Positions 17,314 to 25,208 of a stretch of 64,000 nt of DNA are shown here, one piece after another. Below the pieces are notes generated by a model. The model did not search any database, was not told the DNA's origin, and saw only the letters and a program-made list of their open reading frames with translations. Location of the stretch: the NCBI GenBank assembly GCA_041736895.1, contig JBGSSS010000088.1, positions 1 through 64,000 on the forward strand. Reading direction: 5' to 3'. The stretch comes from JANRLT01 sp041736895 (GTDB lineage: Bacteria; Planctomycetota; Planctomycetia; Pirellulales; JALHPA01). Position 1 is the stretch's first letter, and the number at the start of each line of letters is the position of its first letter. A program made the position numbers and the translations under genes.

Positions 17314-18711
17314 ATGAAATCGTCCTCCCCACGATCCGTTCGCCGCCGCGCCGCGCTCTGGGGCTACGCCCTCGCGGCGAGCTTGCCGCTCCACACGTTG
17401 GGGTGGGCGCAAGCTCCGCTCGTGCGTGAGCAGCCCGCGGTGCAAAGTCTGCCGGCGCTCGCGCCGCAAACCCCTGCGCCGTTGCCGCCGCTCCCGGAAA
17501 CAGTGCCAGCGGAACCAATTCACTCGGCGCCGATCGCCATTGGTTCGGCGATGAGCGTCGCCGATTTCGAGCGCCTAGCGCTGTCGAATAATCCGTCATT
17601 GGCCGAATCGTGGGCCAAGATCAACGCGCTGCGCGGCAAGTGGGAACAAGTCGGTCTCGCGCCGAATCCGTATGCCGGTTACTCGGATCAGCAACTTGGC
17701 AGTCCCAGCGTGGAACAACGCGGCGTGATCTTCGGCCAGGAAATTGTCCGCCATGAGAAGCTTACCCTGAATCGCGCGGTCGTTTGCCAAGAGATTCAGC
17801 GCGCGCAGCAAGAATACGCCGCGCAGCAACTGCGAGTCTTAACCGATGTGCGAATCAACTTCACTAATGCCCTCGCGGCGCAGCAGCGCAGCCAGTTAGC
17901 CGGCGAGATTCTCAAGTCGGCCCAGGGTGTGGTGGACATCACTCAGAAGCGGCTCGCGGCCAAGGAGATCGGCCGCGCGGATTTGTTGCAAGCCAAGGTC
18001 GAATACGAATCGGCCGTGATCCTCCAGAAGCGGAGCGAGTTTCAGTACCTCGAATCCTGGCGGAAACTGGCCGCCGCCACGGGGGTGAGCAACTTCGCTC
18101 CCCAAGCGATGCAAGGCCGCTGGGATGAACTCCCGCCGCTCCACGAGTGGGAGCCGACGCTCCAACGACTGCTACGCAACAGCCCCGAAATCGCCGCGGC
18201 CCACGCGGAAATTCAACGCACCCGCTGGGCCTATCAGCGAGCCCAGGTCGAGAAGAAACCGAATCTTAGTTTCGAGGGGATCGTCCAAGACGACCGTTCC
18301 GTGGACGCGACGAACGGTCAGATTCAACTCACGCTCCCGATTCCGATCTGGAACCGCAATCAAGGCGGCATCACCCAAGCGGGCCACGAAGCGCTCGCCG
18401 CGGAACGCGCGCTCGACAAGCTGCAACTCGACTTGCAGCAACGCCTCGCCACGGTCTTTCAGCGCTATCAAACGGCGCAAGCCCAAGTCGAGCGCTATCG
18501 CCAAGCGATCCTGCCCGACTCGCGTGAGAATCTGGAATTGGTGGGCAAAGCGTATCACGCCGGCGAGTACGACTATCTGCAAATGCTCGTCGCGCTGCGC
18601 ACGTTCGCGCAGACGAACTTGTCGTATCTCGAAGCGCTGCAGGATCTGCGCGTGGCGGCGTTGGAGATTGATGGGTTGATGTTGAGTAATAGTTTGGGGG
18701 CGGGGAATTAG
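17314..18711 (+). CDS. TolC-family outer membrane efflux protein (CusC/CzcC-like)
   Basis: Outer-membrane channel partner for the RND pump. About 465 residues: signal region (RRRAALWGYALAASLPLHTLGWAQ), a Pro-rich linker, then two repeated outer-membrane efflux domains. The first contains ADFERLALSNNPSLAESWAKI and the second EWEPTLQRLLRNSPEIAAAHAEI, the usual internal duplication. LTLPIPIWNRNQGGI is the conserved strand found in CzcC/CusC proteins. The ATG at 17314 is preferred because the signal peptide begins there; the frame is open upstream to 17188. Divergent from the other efflux genes, across a shared promoter region. Confidence 0.88.
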   Translation: MKSSSPRSVRRRAALWGYALAASLPLHTLGWAQAPLVREQPAVQSLPALAPQTPAPLPPLPETVPAEPIHSAPIAIGSAMSVADFERLALSNNPSLAESWAKINALRGKWEQVGLAPNPYAGYSDQQLGSPSVEQRGVIFGQEIVRHEKLTLNRAVVCQEIQRAQQEYAAQQLRVLTDVRINFTNALAAQQRSQLAGEILKSAQGVVDITQKRLAAKEIGRADLLQAKVEYESAVILQKRSEFQYLESWRKLAAATGVSNFAPQAMQGRWDELPPLHEWEPTLQRLLRNSPEIAAAHAEIQRTRWAYQRAQVEKKPNLSFEGIVQDDRSVDATNGQIQLTLPIPIWNRNQGGITQAGHEALAAERALDKLQLDLQQRLATVFQRYQTAQAQVERYRQAILPDSRENLELVGKAYHAGEYDYLQMLVALRTFAQTNLSYLEALQDLRVAALEIDGLMLSNSLGAGN

Positions 18712-18777
18712 GTTTTATTAGTTCGCTGCCAGTTCCCGCTGATGTTAAGATAAAAGTAACACTTCGGGAGAAATTAC

Positions 18778-19059
18778 ATGGCCGCAGTCGATCGCAATCA
18801 ATCGCTCGCAGAAGTCGTTCAGCGAGGAAGAGAAATCTTTGAGCGTGACATCACGCCAAAGCTGCTTCCTAGCGATCACGGCAAATTTGTCGCGATCGAT
18901 GTGTTAACCAGTGAATATGAGATCGATGAGGACGATTGTCAGGCGGTGATGAAGTTGAGAGCGCGCTTGCCAGATTCAAAAAGTTTTCTAGCTCGCGCTG
19001 GGTTCAAGACAACCTTCAAACTCAGTTTTCGACAAACGTATGGCAGGCTATTTTCATAG
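18778..19059 (+). CDS. Small hypothetical protein
   Basis: A 93-residue protein with GREIFERDITPKLLPSDHGKFVAIDVLTSEYEIDEDD in its N-terminal half. This resembles a family of short bacterial proteins (common in cyanobacteria and planctomycetes) with the pattern YERxIxPxVxxxxxGKFVxIDxxTxxYEIDxD. Their function is unknown; they are often found near toxin-antitoxin genes. The C-terminal part after residue 75 diverges from the usual family ending, so it may be a frame-altered tail. The ATG at 18778 is preceded by GGGAGAAATTAC. It stands alone between the TolC-like gene and a minus-strand peptidase. Confidence 0.65.
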   Translation: MAAVDRNQSLAEVVQRGREIFERDITPKLLPSDHGKFVAIDVLTSEYEIDEDDCQAVMKLRARLPDSKSFLARAGFKTTFKLSFRQTYGRLFS

Positions 19060-19199
19060 TCATCTAATGGTCATCTGGAACCTACAGGTACCGCTTCAAG
19101 TGGAGTGCTGATACAAGTTCGCAGCTTTGGATTTTCTGAGGGATGGCTCCGATGTTCGAAGTCTAGGCAGGCGCGCACAAGAAACGGATGAACTTTAAA

Positions 19200-20369
19200 T
19201 CACTCCGCCGCCTTATACTTCTCCTTCAACCGCTGCCAATAGTCCTTCCAATACTTGTCGTAATAATCCTGGGCCGCTTTGTCGATGTGGTCCAGCTTCG
19301 TGACCTTGGGCGCTTTGGCCGGATCGTAGTTCACTAGGTGATCGCGGCCGACGCGCTCGCGGGGCGAGACGAATTTCCAAGGCGTGTCGCCCATCACTTC
19401 GGCGACCAGTTTCGCGCCGTCGGGGTCGTACTCTTTGAGCTGCTCGCGCGTGTGGATGTGATTGTGGTCGTGGTCCATCGTGCGGTTGGTATCGAACCAA
19501 ATTTGGAAAATTTCGGCCCAGTATTCGCCCCGGTTCTTGACGGCGTACGTTTCCTTGGGCCCGCCGAAGACGATCAGCACCTTGTCGTCTTTGGTGACGG
19601 TGACCTTGGAGTTGGTCGGGTTTCCGTTGACCAGCACATCGCCGCCGTCGAGGCACGCTTTGACAAACGCCGGGTCGAGGTCGGGAAAACTCTTGCACAA
19701 TTCATCGAGCAGCAGCACGGGCGTCTCGCTTTTGACGCGGCGAAATTTCTGTGCGGCGTAACCGTCGTTATAAATCCCCTTGGCCTTCGCTGCTTTATAA
19801 GCTGCGGTCATCTTTTCGCGGAGAGCGTCGTCGAAACCAACGCCGGCGATGACGTGGCCGAACTCGTGGATCAGGATGCTTTCGTTTTGCATCCCGCCCT
19901 CGTATTCCATGACGTCTTCTTCGGTGAAGAGGACCGTCGGGTGGCCGTTTTTGTTCATCTCTAGAAACCCACGGCTGCGCCAATTGTAGAAGTCGAGTTC
20001 CTTGCCCGTCTTGTCGGACTTGTACTGCGGCAGTTCCGAGACTTGCTCGCTGTGTCCCAACAAGATGCAAAGCACCTTGCGCTCGCGCACCCGCTCGGCC
20101 ACGTCGGGCCGCGCGAGTTTCAGCAGTTGATCAAAGAGATACGCCGCTTCGAGATGCGTGACATCGGGCACCTTGTCCGACGTGGCGATCAAGATGTTTT
20201 GAACGAGCGTCCCTTTTTTGTAGAACGCTTGATCGAGCGTGTATTCCTTGGCTTGTTCTTCGGTGATGGGTTTTACTTCAAACACGGCGGCGAAAGATCG
20301 TTGCGACGCGATTAGCCAGACGCAGATAATTCCAAACGAAAGTAGCAATCGTAGGGTAGGGGAAATCAT
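19200..20369 (-). CDS. Secreted HExxH zinc metallopeptidase, lethal-factor-like
   Basis: Predicted exported protease of 389 residues with a signal peptide (LLLSFGIICVWLIASQRSFA). The zinc-binding motif is IHEFGHVI with His168, Glu169 and His172. A downstream EYWAEIFQIWFD (Glu283/Glu287) is a good candidate for the third zinc ligand, as in gluzincins and the anthrax-lethal-factor-like (ATLF-type) domain. HDHNHIH near residues 301-307 adds a His cluster. Planctomycetes carry many such secreted proteins of unknown substrate. It stands alone, with a short AT-rich hypothetical gene upstream. Peptidase assignment is by motif only. Confidence 0.7.
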   Translation of the reverse strand: MISPTLRLLLSFGIICVWLIASQRSFAAVFEVKPITEEQAKEYTLDQAFYKKGTLVQNILIATSDKVPDVTHLEAAYLFDQLLKLARPDVAERVRERKVLCILLGHSEQVSELPQYKSDKTGKELDFYNWRSRGFLEMNKNGHPTVLFTEEDVMEYEGGMQNESILIHEFGHVIAGVGFDDALREKMTAAYKAAKAKGIYNDGYAAQKFRRVKSETPVLLLDELCKSFPDLDPAFVKACLDGGDVLVNGNPTNSKVTVTKDDKVLIVFGGPKETYAVKNRGEYWAEIFQIWFDTNRTMDHDHNHIHTREQLKEYDPDGAKLVAEVMGDTPWKFVSPRERVGRDHLVNYDPAKAPKVTKLDHIDKAAQDYYDKYWKDYWQRLKEKYKAAE

Positions 20370-20401
20370 CGCGTAAAACTCCGAGGAATGTAATGTGAGA
20401 A

Positions 20402-20893
20402 TTAGGGTTGATACTTGAGTATCAAAGCGGTTTTGTTTTTGCTATCTAGCCACTCCAAAGTGGAGTTATCAAGTTGAGCTAGATTTTTGGGCAACCCCGT
20501 GCCGTGGAACGGAAGTGCAAATTGCAGTTTATCTCCAGAAGCAATGATCTGTTCGTCTGCGATATTTGCTGCCTGCAAGTACTTTTTCGTGAGGGGAAAT
20601 TCATGCATTTCATCCTGATATTTTATCAAAAGTTGATCTGGCACTGGAAGCTTGAAGCCTTCATTTGAACGGTTGGTGATGGTGAACTGTATAACAAAGA
20701 CGCGAAGCGGATTATCTTTGTTCTCTAGGATGTGCTCCTCATTTACGACGATCCGATAAGTGCCTTTGATAAGATTTGTATTGTCTGTTGAATCACGGTT
20801 GGTTGATATTTTGAAGATTACAATTGAATACCAAAAAAGCGAAATAAGTATTATAGCTGCAATGAATGTAACAAACTTGAATTGCGTACTCAT
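20402..20893 (-). CDS. Hypothetical single-pass membrane protein
   Basis: About 163 residues with one N-terminal membrane helix (FVTFIAAIILISLFWYSIVIF) and an extracytoplasmic domain rich in beta-type sequence. RVFVIQFTITNRSNEGFKLP is reminiscent of an immunoglobulin-like or DUF4352-type fold, which is a guess. Base composition is clearly more AT-rich than neighbouring genes, which suggests transfer. The ATG at 20893 is used; an adjacent TTG would add one residue. It sits between the metallopeptidase and fur-like genes, on the same strand as both. Confidence 0.6.
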   Translation of the reverse strand: MSTQFKFVTFIAAIILISLFWYSIVIFKISTNRDSTDNTNLIKGTYRIVVNEEHILENKDNPLRVFVIQFTITNRSNEGFKLPVPDQLLIKYQDEMHEFPLTKKYLQAANIADEQIIASGDKLQFALPFHGTGLPKNLAQLDNSTLEWLDSKNKTALILKYQP

Positions 20894-20920
20894 CAATTTT
20901 TACATTATGCAAAAGGTGCT

Positions 20921-21436
20921 TTAAACCAAATCCAACTTCCGCTTCCGTGTCTTCGCCAGCCGGCAATCCAAGCAGACCCCGCTCACGATAAACCGGTGAT
21001 TCGTCACGCGGAATTGGTTCTCGCGGGCGACCGCTTCGCGGATCGCGAGGAGTTCGTCGCTTTGGAATTCGATCAGCTTGTTGCACTCGGTGCAGTGCAG
21101 GTGATCGTGCTGGGGGTAGCCGTAGTCGTGTTCGTAGACCGCGCGGCCGTTGAGCGACATCTTTCGGAGCAGACCCGCCTCGACCATTTCGGTGAGCGTG
21201 CGATAGACCGTCGGGCGGCTGACTTTATCGCCGCGCTTAGTATCGGCGCTCTCGGCCTTGGCCAAGTCGTCGACCAATTGATCGGCGTCGAAGTGTTCGT
21301 GGCGCGAGGCGACTTGCTGCACGATGATGCGACGTTGCTGCGTCACGCGCTTGCCGCGGCTTTGCAGGAATTCTTCGAAGCGTTGCAGCGGGGTCGAGGC
21401 GACTTCGACGGTGCCGAGGGCAAAATCTTGGGACAT
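20921..21436 (-). CDS. Fur-family transcriptional regulator
   Basis: Metal- or peroxide-sensing repressor of the Fur/Zur/PerR family, 171 residues. Winged helix with RVTQQRRIIVQQV and SRPTVYRTLTEMVEAGLL (about 74-90). Then the dimerisation/metal domain with HDHLHCTECNKLIEF, and paired cysteines Cys115/Cys118 and Cys155/Cys158 that form the structural zinc site. Fur, Zur and PerR cannot be told apart safely; PerR-specific residues were not examined structurally. It lies divergent from sufR with 354 bases between, which fits a role in iron homeostasis. Confidence 0.88.
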   Translation of the reverse strand: MSQDFALGTVEVASTPLQRFEEFLQSRGKRVTQQRRIIVQQVASRHEHFDADQLVDDLAKAESADTKRGDKVSRPTVYRTLTEMVEAGLLRKMSLNGRAVYEHDYGYPQHDHLHCTECNKLIEFQSDELLAIREAVARENQFRVTNHRFIVSGVCLDCRLAKTRKRKLDLV

Positions 21437-21690
21437 ATCAAACGCTGTTTTTGGGAAGTCGAAAACCGAAGGCTTATTGAGAATTCAACGCCTTATTGAG
21501 ACTGAACCAATTCTAGGTAGAACGAGTGAACTAGCAAGGACAAAAGCAATGCGGAAAATGTGAGAATCCCAGCAGCGACAAGGCTTGGTCAGATCTCGAA
21601 CTAAAATGACTATAGCGTATGATGTAAGTCACTTTGCTGTAATGGGATATGGAAAATTCTGAGAATTGCCGCTATTTTTCAAATAAGAAC

Positions 21691-21718
21691 TTGTCAAAAA
21701 GCCTTTTCCCTCTAGGAT
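21691..21718 (+). promoter_or_regulatory. Possible sigma70-type promoter of sufR
   Basis: TTGTCA (21691-21696) and TAGGAT (21713-21718) are separated by 16 bases, about 70 bases before the sufR start. It is a sequence match only. Confidence 0.3.
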
Positions 21719-21736
21719 AGGAGTAGTTCTTGGCAT

Positions 21737-21757
21737 CCAAGGGGGTGAACCCCTTGG
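21737..21757. repeat. CCAAGG-type hairpin in the sufR leader
   Basis: CCAAGGGGG / CCCCTTGG palindrome ending 33 bases before the sufR start codon. Same hairpin type as at 2662, 2708, 57933 and 60976. Confidence 0.75.
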
Positions 21758-21790
21758 CTTTGCACCAAAATCACGATTTGAACCAGCTTT

Positions 21791-22534
21791 ATGCTAGCTT
21801 CCCCGCCAAATGTCGAAAGTTCCGATCGCGGGCTGCTCGATTTGCTGCGCAAAGAAGGAGCCTGCGGGATCACGGAACTGGCGACGGCGATGAATGTTAC
21901 GGCGACCGCCGTGCGGCAGCGATTGACCCGTTTGATGGGCTTGGGGCTGATCACGCGCGAGACAACGAAGCCAGCCCGCGGTCGCCCGAGTCATCGTTAC
22001 GCTCTAACGGACAAGGCGTTACGGCAATCCGGGCATAACTTTGTCGATCTTTCGCTCGCCTTATGGGAAGAGATTCGCAGCATCAAGGACACCGAGATTC
22101 GCAGCGGTTTGCTCAAGCGGCTTTCGGCTCGCATGGCGAATGAATATCGTTCCCAGATCACGGGCGATACCCTCGAGGAACGCTTCCAATCGGTCGCGGC
22201 GCTGTTCGGGAATCGCAACATCCCGGTCAGCGTCGATTACGTCGGTGCGAATCTGCCGAGCGAGTCGGCTGAGACAGCGGAAGCGACCGACGAAGGGAGC
22301 GTTCCTTCCTCGCCCGAGTTGCCGATCCTTTCGGTTTGGGCGTGTCCTTATCCGCAATTGGCCGAATTGGATCGCGGGATTTGCTCGCTCGAAAAAATGT
22401 TGTTAACGGACCTGCTGGGATCGCGGGTCAAGTTGACAGAGTGTCGGTTGGATGGCGGGAATTGTTGCCGGTTTCAAACCGCAGCCCATGATGCGATTGA
22501 ATCGTTGGATCGTACTTTGGCCGGGGGGGCTTAA
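21791..22534 (+). CDS. sufR: SufR-like iron-sulfur transcriptional regulator
   Basis: Likely represses the suf genes when its Fe-S cluster is present. The protein has 247 residues. It has an N-terminal DeoR/ArsR-type winged helix (GITELATAMNVTATAVRQRL, about 26-45) with a basic wing (PARGRPSHRYALT). The C-terminal domain has the Cys pattern of the family: WACPYPQLAELDRGICSLEKM (Cys185, Cys198) and TECRLDGGNCCRF (Cys218, Cys225, Cys226). Spacing of the last cysteines was not compared with a structure. It is the first gene of the suf locus and is followed after 3 bases by a methyltransferase gene, so the two are co-transcribed. Confidence 0.88.
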   Translation: MLASPPNVESSDRGLLDLLRKEGACGITELATAMNVTATAVRQRLTRLMGLGLITRETTKPARGRPSHRYALTDKALRQSGHNFVDLSLALWEEIRSIKDTEIRSGLLKRLSARMANEYRSQITGDTLEERFQSVAALFGNRNIPVSVDYVGANLPSESAETAEATDEGSVPSSPELPILSVWACPYPQLAELDRGICSLEKMLLTDLLGSRVKLTECRLDGGNCCRFQTAAHDAIESLDRTLAGGA

Positions 22535-22537
22535 TCG

Positions 22538-23374
22538 ATGTTCAGTGCGATTCGACAACGGCTCTCGCAAGTTTCTGCAAAATGGCGGTCTCAGCGGCAA
22601 CTGCAAAAAGTGGCTCGTTTGGACTTTCAGGCAGAGAATCTGCGGAAATTTACCGAATCCGAATTGTCAAACATCTTTGCGTCTGAAGAGATTGAGCGTC
22701 AGTGGCAGCAGGCGAAGTTGCGCTTGGACGAAGTTTGCCGAATTGAAGATTTAACAACCGATGGTGTTAACATCGGTGATCGCCGGGCGATTTGGTATTT
22801 GATTTATGCGTTGCGGCCAAAGTCGATTTTGGAATGCGGAACGCATGTCGGAGCATCGACCATTCATCTGGCGTCGGCGATGAAAGCGATTCACGCGGAG
22901 AATCCAGAACCTTGGAAGATCACCACGCTCGATATTTTCGATGTGAATGACAGCCCCGAAAGCTATTGGAGGAAGTTCGGTCTGCCCGGGTCTCCGCGAC
23001 AAATGATGGCCGAGTACGGCTGTGAGTCGCAGGTCGAATTTCGCGCGGAACCGTCGCTTTCCTACTTGCCGCGCTGCCAGGACAAGTTTGATTTCATTTT
23101 TTTGGATGGCGATCATGCGTCATCCACCGTCTATCAAGAAACTCAGCTTTCCCTGCAGCGATTAAACAAGAACGGGGTGATTTTGCTCCACGATTTTTTC
23201 CCAGATCATCAACCGCTTTGGGATAAAGGGTTGATGGTTTATGGGCCGCTCGAGGCAGCCAAACGCTTGAAAAAGGAAGGCGTCCCCATTCGTGTGATCC
23301 CGCTCGGCAAACTCCCCTGGAAAACCAAGTTTGACTCGTGCGTTACGAGTCTGGCAATCGCCTCGCATACCTAA
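22538..23374 (+). CDS. Class I SAM-dependent methyltransferase (Methyltransf_24-like)
   Basis: A 278-residue protein with a Rossmann-type methyltransferase core: LECGTHVGASTIHLA is the SAM-binding motif I (about 97-111), TTLDIFDVND follows, and FDFIFLDGDHASSTVYQE (about 184-201) is the motif typical of Methyltransf_24 enzymes. The N-terminal 80 residues are helical and family-specific. The substrate is unknown. The start codon lies 3 bases after the sufR stop, so it shares the sufR transcript, although no Fe-S role is known for this family. nuoB follows about 115 bases later. Confidence 0.8.
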   Translation: MFSAIRQRLSQVSAKWRSQRQLQKVARLDFQAENLRKFTESELSNIFASEEIERQWQQAKLRLDEVCRIEDLTTDGVNIGDRRAIWYLIYALRPKSILECGTHVGASTIHLASAMKAIHAENPEPWKITTLDIFDVNDSPESYWRKFGLPGSPRQMMAEYGCESQVEFRAEPSLSYLPRCQDKFDFIFLDGDHASSTVYQETQLSLQRLNKNGVILLHDFFPDHQPLWDKGLMVYGPLEAAKRLKKEGVPIRVIPLGKLPWKTKFDSCVTSLAIASHT

Positions 23375-23490
23375 GGATTTTCAGCACCCCGCAGCGCTTA
23401 CGAACCACCATGTAAAATGGTAAAATCGAGGTCTTCCGTTTGCCAATTGTTCCGGTTTGAAACTAAAGAATTTTGAAAGAACAACGACCC

Positions 23491-24105
23491 ATGTCACTTC
23501 CCTGGATCGAAGGCCGTTTCGAAGAGAACGTCATCACCACGACCGTGGAACAGGCGATCAATTGGGCGCGCCAATCGAGCATCTGGCCGATGACGTTCGG
23601 CCTGGCTTGTTGTGCGATCGAAATGATGGCCGCCGGAGCGAGCCGGTATGACCTTGATCGCTTCGGCGCTGGTGCGTTCCGCGCGACGCCGCGGCAAGCG
23701 GACCTGATGATCGTCGCCGGCACGGTGACTTACAAGATGGCGAGCCGGGTGCGCCGGTTGTACAACCTGATGCCTGATCCGAAGTATGTCATCGCGATGG
23801 GGGCCTGCACCACGGGTGGCGGACCGTACTTCAAGTGGGGTTATCACGTCGTCAAGGGCGTGGACCTGGTTGTGCCGGTCGATGTGTATGTTCCCGGTTG
23901 CCCGCCGCGTCCGGAATCGCTGCTCGAAGGTCTGATGCGGATCCAAGACAAGATCATGGGCCACAAGATCGCCAAGATGAACGGCGGCCAAACGGGAAAC
24001 AAGGTCGACGACGAACTCCCAATCCCGCATCACAGCGGCTACGTCCAACCGCCGCGCGAACTCGATATCGAACCACTGTACTCCCACCAGAAACTCACGG
24101 GCTAA
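23491..24105 (+). CDS. nuoB: NADH-quinone oxidoreductase subunit B (stand-alone nuoB)
   Basis: Complex I subunit that carries cluster N2. The protein has about 204 residues. N2 ligands are visible: the tandem Cys40-Cys41 in LACCAIEMM, Cys106 in MGACTTGGGPY and Cys137 in YVPGCPPRPE. The C-terminal about 50 residues (MNGGQTGNKVDDELPIPHHSG) are a hydrophilic tail. The ATG at 23491 starts the expected MSLPWIEGRF; the frame is open to 23473. No other nuo gene is present in the window; the neighbours are sufR, a methyltransferase and sufC. It may be a member of a scattered complex I gene set, or a second copy. Confidence 0.9.
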   Translation: MSLPWIEGRFEENVITTTVEQAINWARQSSIWPMTFGLACCAIEMMAAGASRYDLDRFGAGAFRATPRQADLMIVAGTVTYKMASRVRRLYNLMPDPKYVIAMGACTTGGGPYFKWGYHVVKGVDLVVPVDVYVPGCPPRPESLLEGLMRIQDKIMGHKIAKMNGGQTGNKVDDELPIPHHSGYVQPPRELDIEPLYSHQKLTG

Positions 24106-24158
24106 CGCTACGCTGGCATTTCACTTTTGCATTTTGACTTTTGAATTTGACTAGAACG

Positions 24159-24983
24159 ATGAACGAAATTTTGCGGATTCAGAACTTGCATGTCTCGGTC
24201 GCTGGAAAGCCGATCTTGAAGGGCGTTGACCTGGAAATCAAACGCGGCGAGACGCACGCGCTCATGGGGCCGAACGGGTCGGGCAAGAGCACGCTCGGCT
24301 ACGCCATCATGGGCCACCCAAATTACGAAGTGACCGACGGCTCGATCGAACTGGTCACCGAAGACGGTTCGGTGCTGAACTTGCTCGAACTCGAAGCCGA
24401 TGCGCGAGCCCGCGTGGGTTTGTTCCTGGCCTTTCAACGGCCGATGGCGATCCCCGGCGTGAAGATGGCCGACTTCCTGCGGCATGCGACGACGAACATT
24501 CGCCGACCCGATCGCAAAGAAGGCGAAGAACTGATTTCGATGAAGGAGTTCCGCGGCGAACTCAAGAGCAAGATGTCGCAACTCAAAATCGACTCCGAGT
24601 TCGCTCGCCGTTATGTCAACGAAGGTTTCTCCGGTGGCGAAATGAAACGCGCCGAGATCCTGCAACTCGCCATGCTCGCGCCGAAGTTCGCGATCCTCGA
24701 CGAAACCGATAGCGGGCTCGACGCCGATGCCGTGCGTCTGGCGAGCCAGAGCATCGCCGAGATCGGCGGCACGACGATGGGCGTCCTCATCATCACCCAC
24801 CACGAGCAATTGCTCGAACACAACGTTCCCGACAAGACGCACGTCATCATGGGCGGACGGATTGTCGAGACGGGCGGGCCAGAATTGGCCGCCGAACTGC
24901 ACAAAAAGGGCTACGAACGGCTCCGCGCCGCTTACCCCGAAGCCGCCGCTGATGAAAAGGCCCTCAAAGCCGTCGCGGTGTAA
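24159..24983 (+). CDS. sufC: SufC, Fe-S cluster assembly ATPase
   Basis: ATPase of the SufBCD scaffold complex for Fe-S cluster assembly, cytoplasmic. The protein has 274 residues. ABC motifs: Walker A GPNGSGKST (about 38-46), Q-loop FQRPMAIPG, signature FSGGEMKR, Walker B FAILDETDSGLD with the SufC-specific DETDSGLD, and the H-loop in LIITHHEQLL. The C-terminal extension is slightly longer than usual. The ATG at 24159 (MNEILRIQNLHV) is preferred over an upstream in-frame TTG at 24141. sufB follows after 225 bases occupied by repeats. Confidence 0.95.
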   Translation: MNEILRIQNLHVSVAGKPILKGVDLEIKRGETHALMGPNGSGKSTLGYAIMGHPNYEVTDGSIELVTEDGSVLNLLELEADARARVGLFLAFQRPMAIPGVKMADFLRHATTNIRRPDRKEGEELISMKEFRGELKSKMSQLKIDSEFARRYVNEGFSGGEMKRAEILQLAMLAPKFAILDETDSGLDADAVRLASQSIAEIGGTTMGVLIITHHEQLLEHNVPDKTHVIMGGRIVETGGPELAAELHKKGYERLRAAYPEAAADEKALKAVAV

Positions 24984-24993
24984 GTCGAATACA

Positions 24994-25188
24994 TTTTTGA
25001 ACAGAAGGCAGCAAAGGTAGCAAAGAAAAAGCAGGGAAGTGATTACAGTTATGGATTTTCTCTGCTCCCGTTGCTTTCTCCTGTTCATAACAACTTCATA
25101 AATTTTTGAACATGAGTAAGCAGAGAGAATGCAGAAAAGTTTGACCGCATTTGCATTTCTTTGCTCCCTTTGCTGCCTTCTGTTCAAC
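24994..25188. repeat. GAACAGAAGGCAGCAAAG repeat cluster between sufC and sufB
   Basis: Forward copy TTTTTGAACAGAAGGCAGCA... (24994-25030) and inverted copies at about 25057-25092 (degenerate) and 25157-25188 (TTTCTTTGCTCCCTTTGCTG...). The same family recurs at 28950-28984 and 29346-29375. It resembles short repeat strings seen between genes in several bacterial phyla. Confidence 0.88.
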
Positions 25189-25208
25189 AAGAATTTTCCC
25201 CGAGTATC

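Larger units (their letters stand above)
21437..21790. other. Divergent fur-like / sufR intergenic region
   Basis: AT-rich spacer between divergent regulators. It holds a possible promoter for sufR (21691-21718) and a CCAAGG-type hairpin (21737-21757). No clear Fur box or SufR inverted repeat was recognised by eye. Confidence 0.45.
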
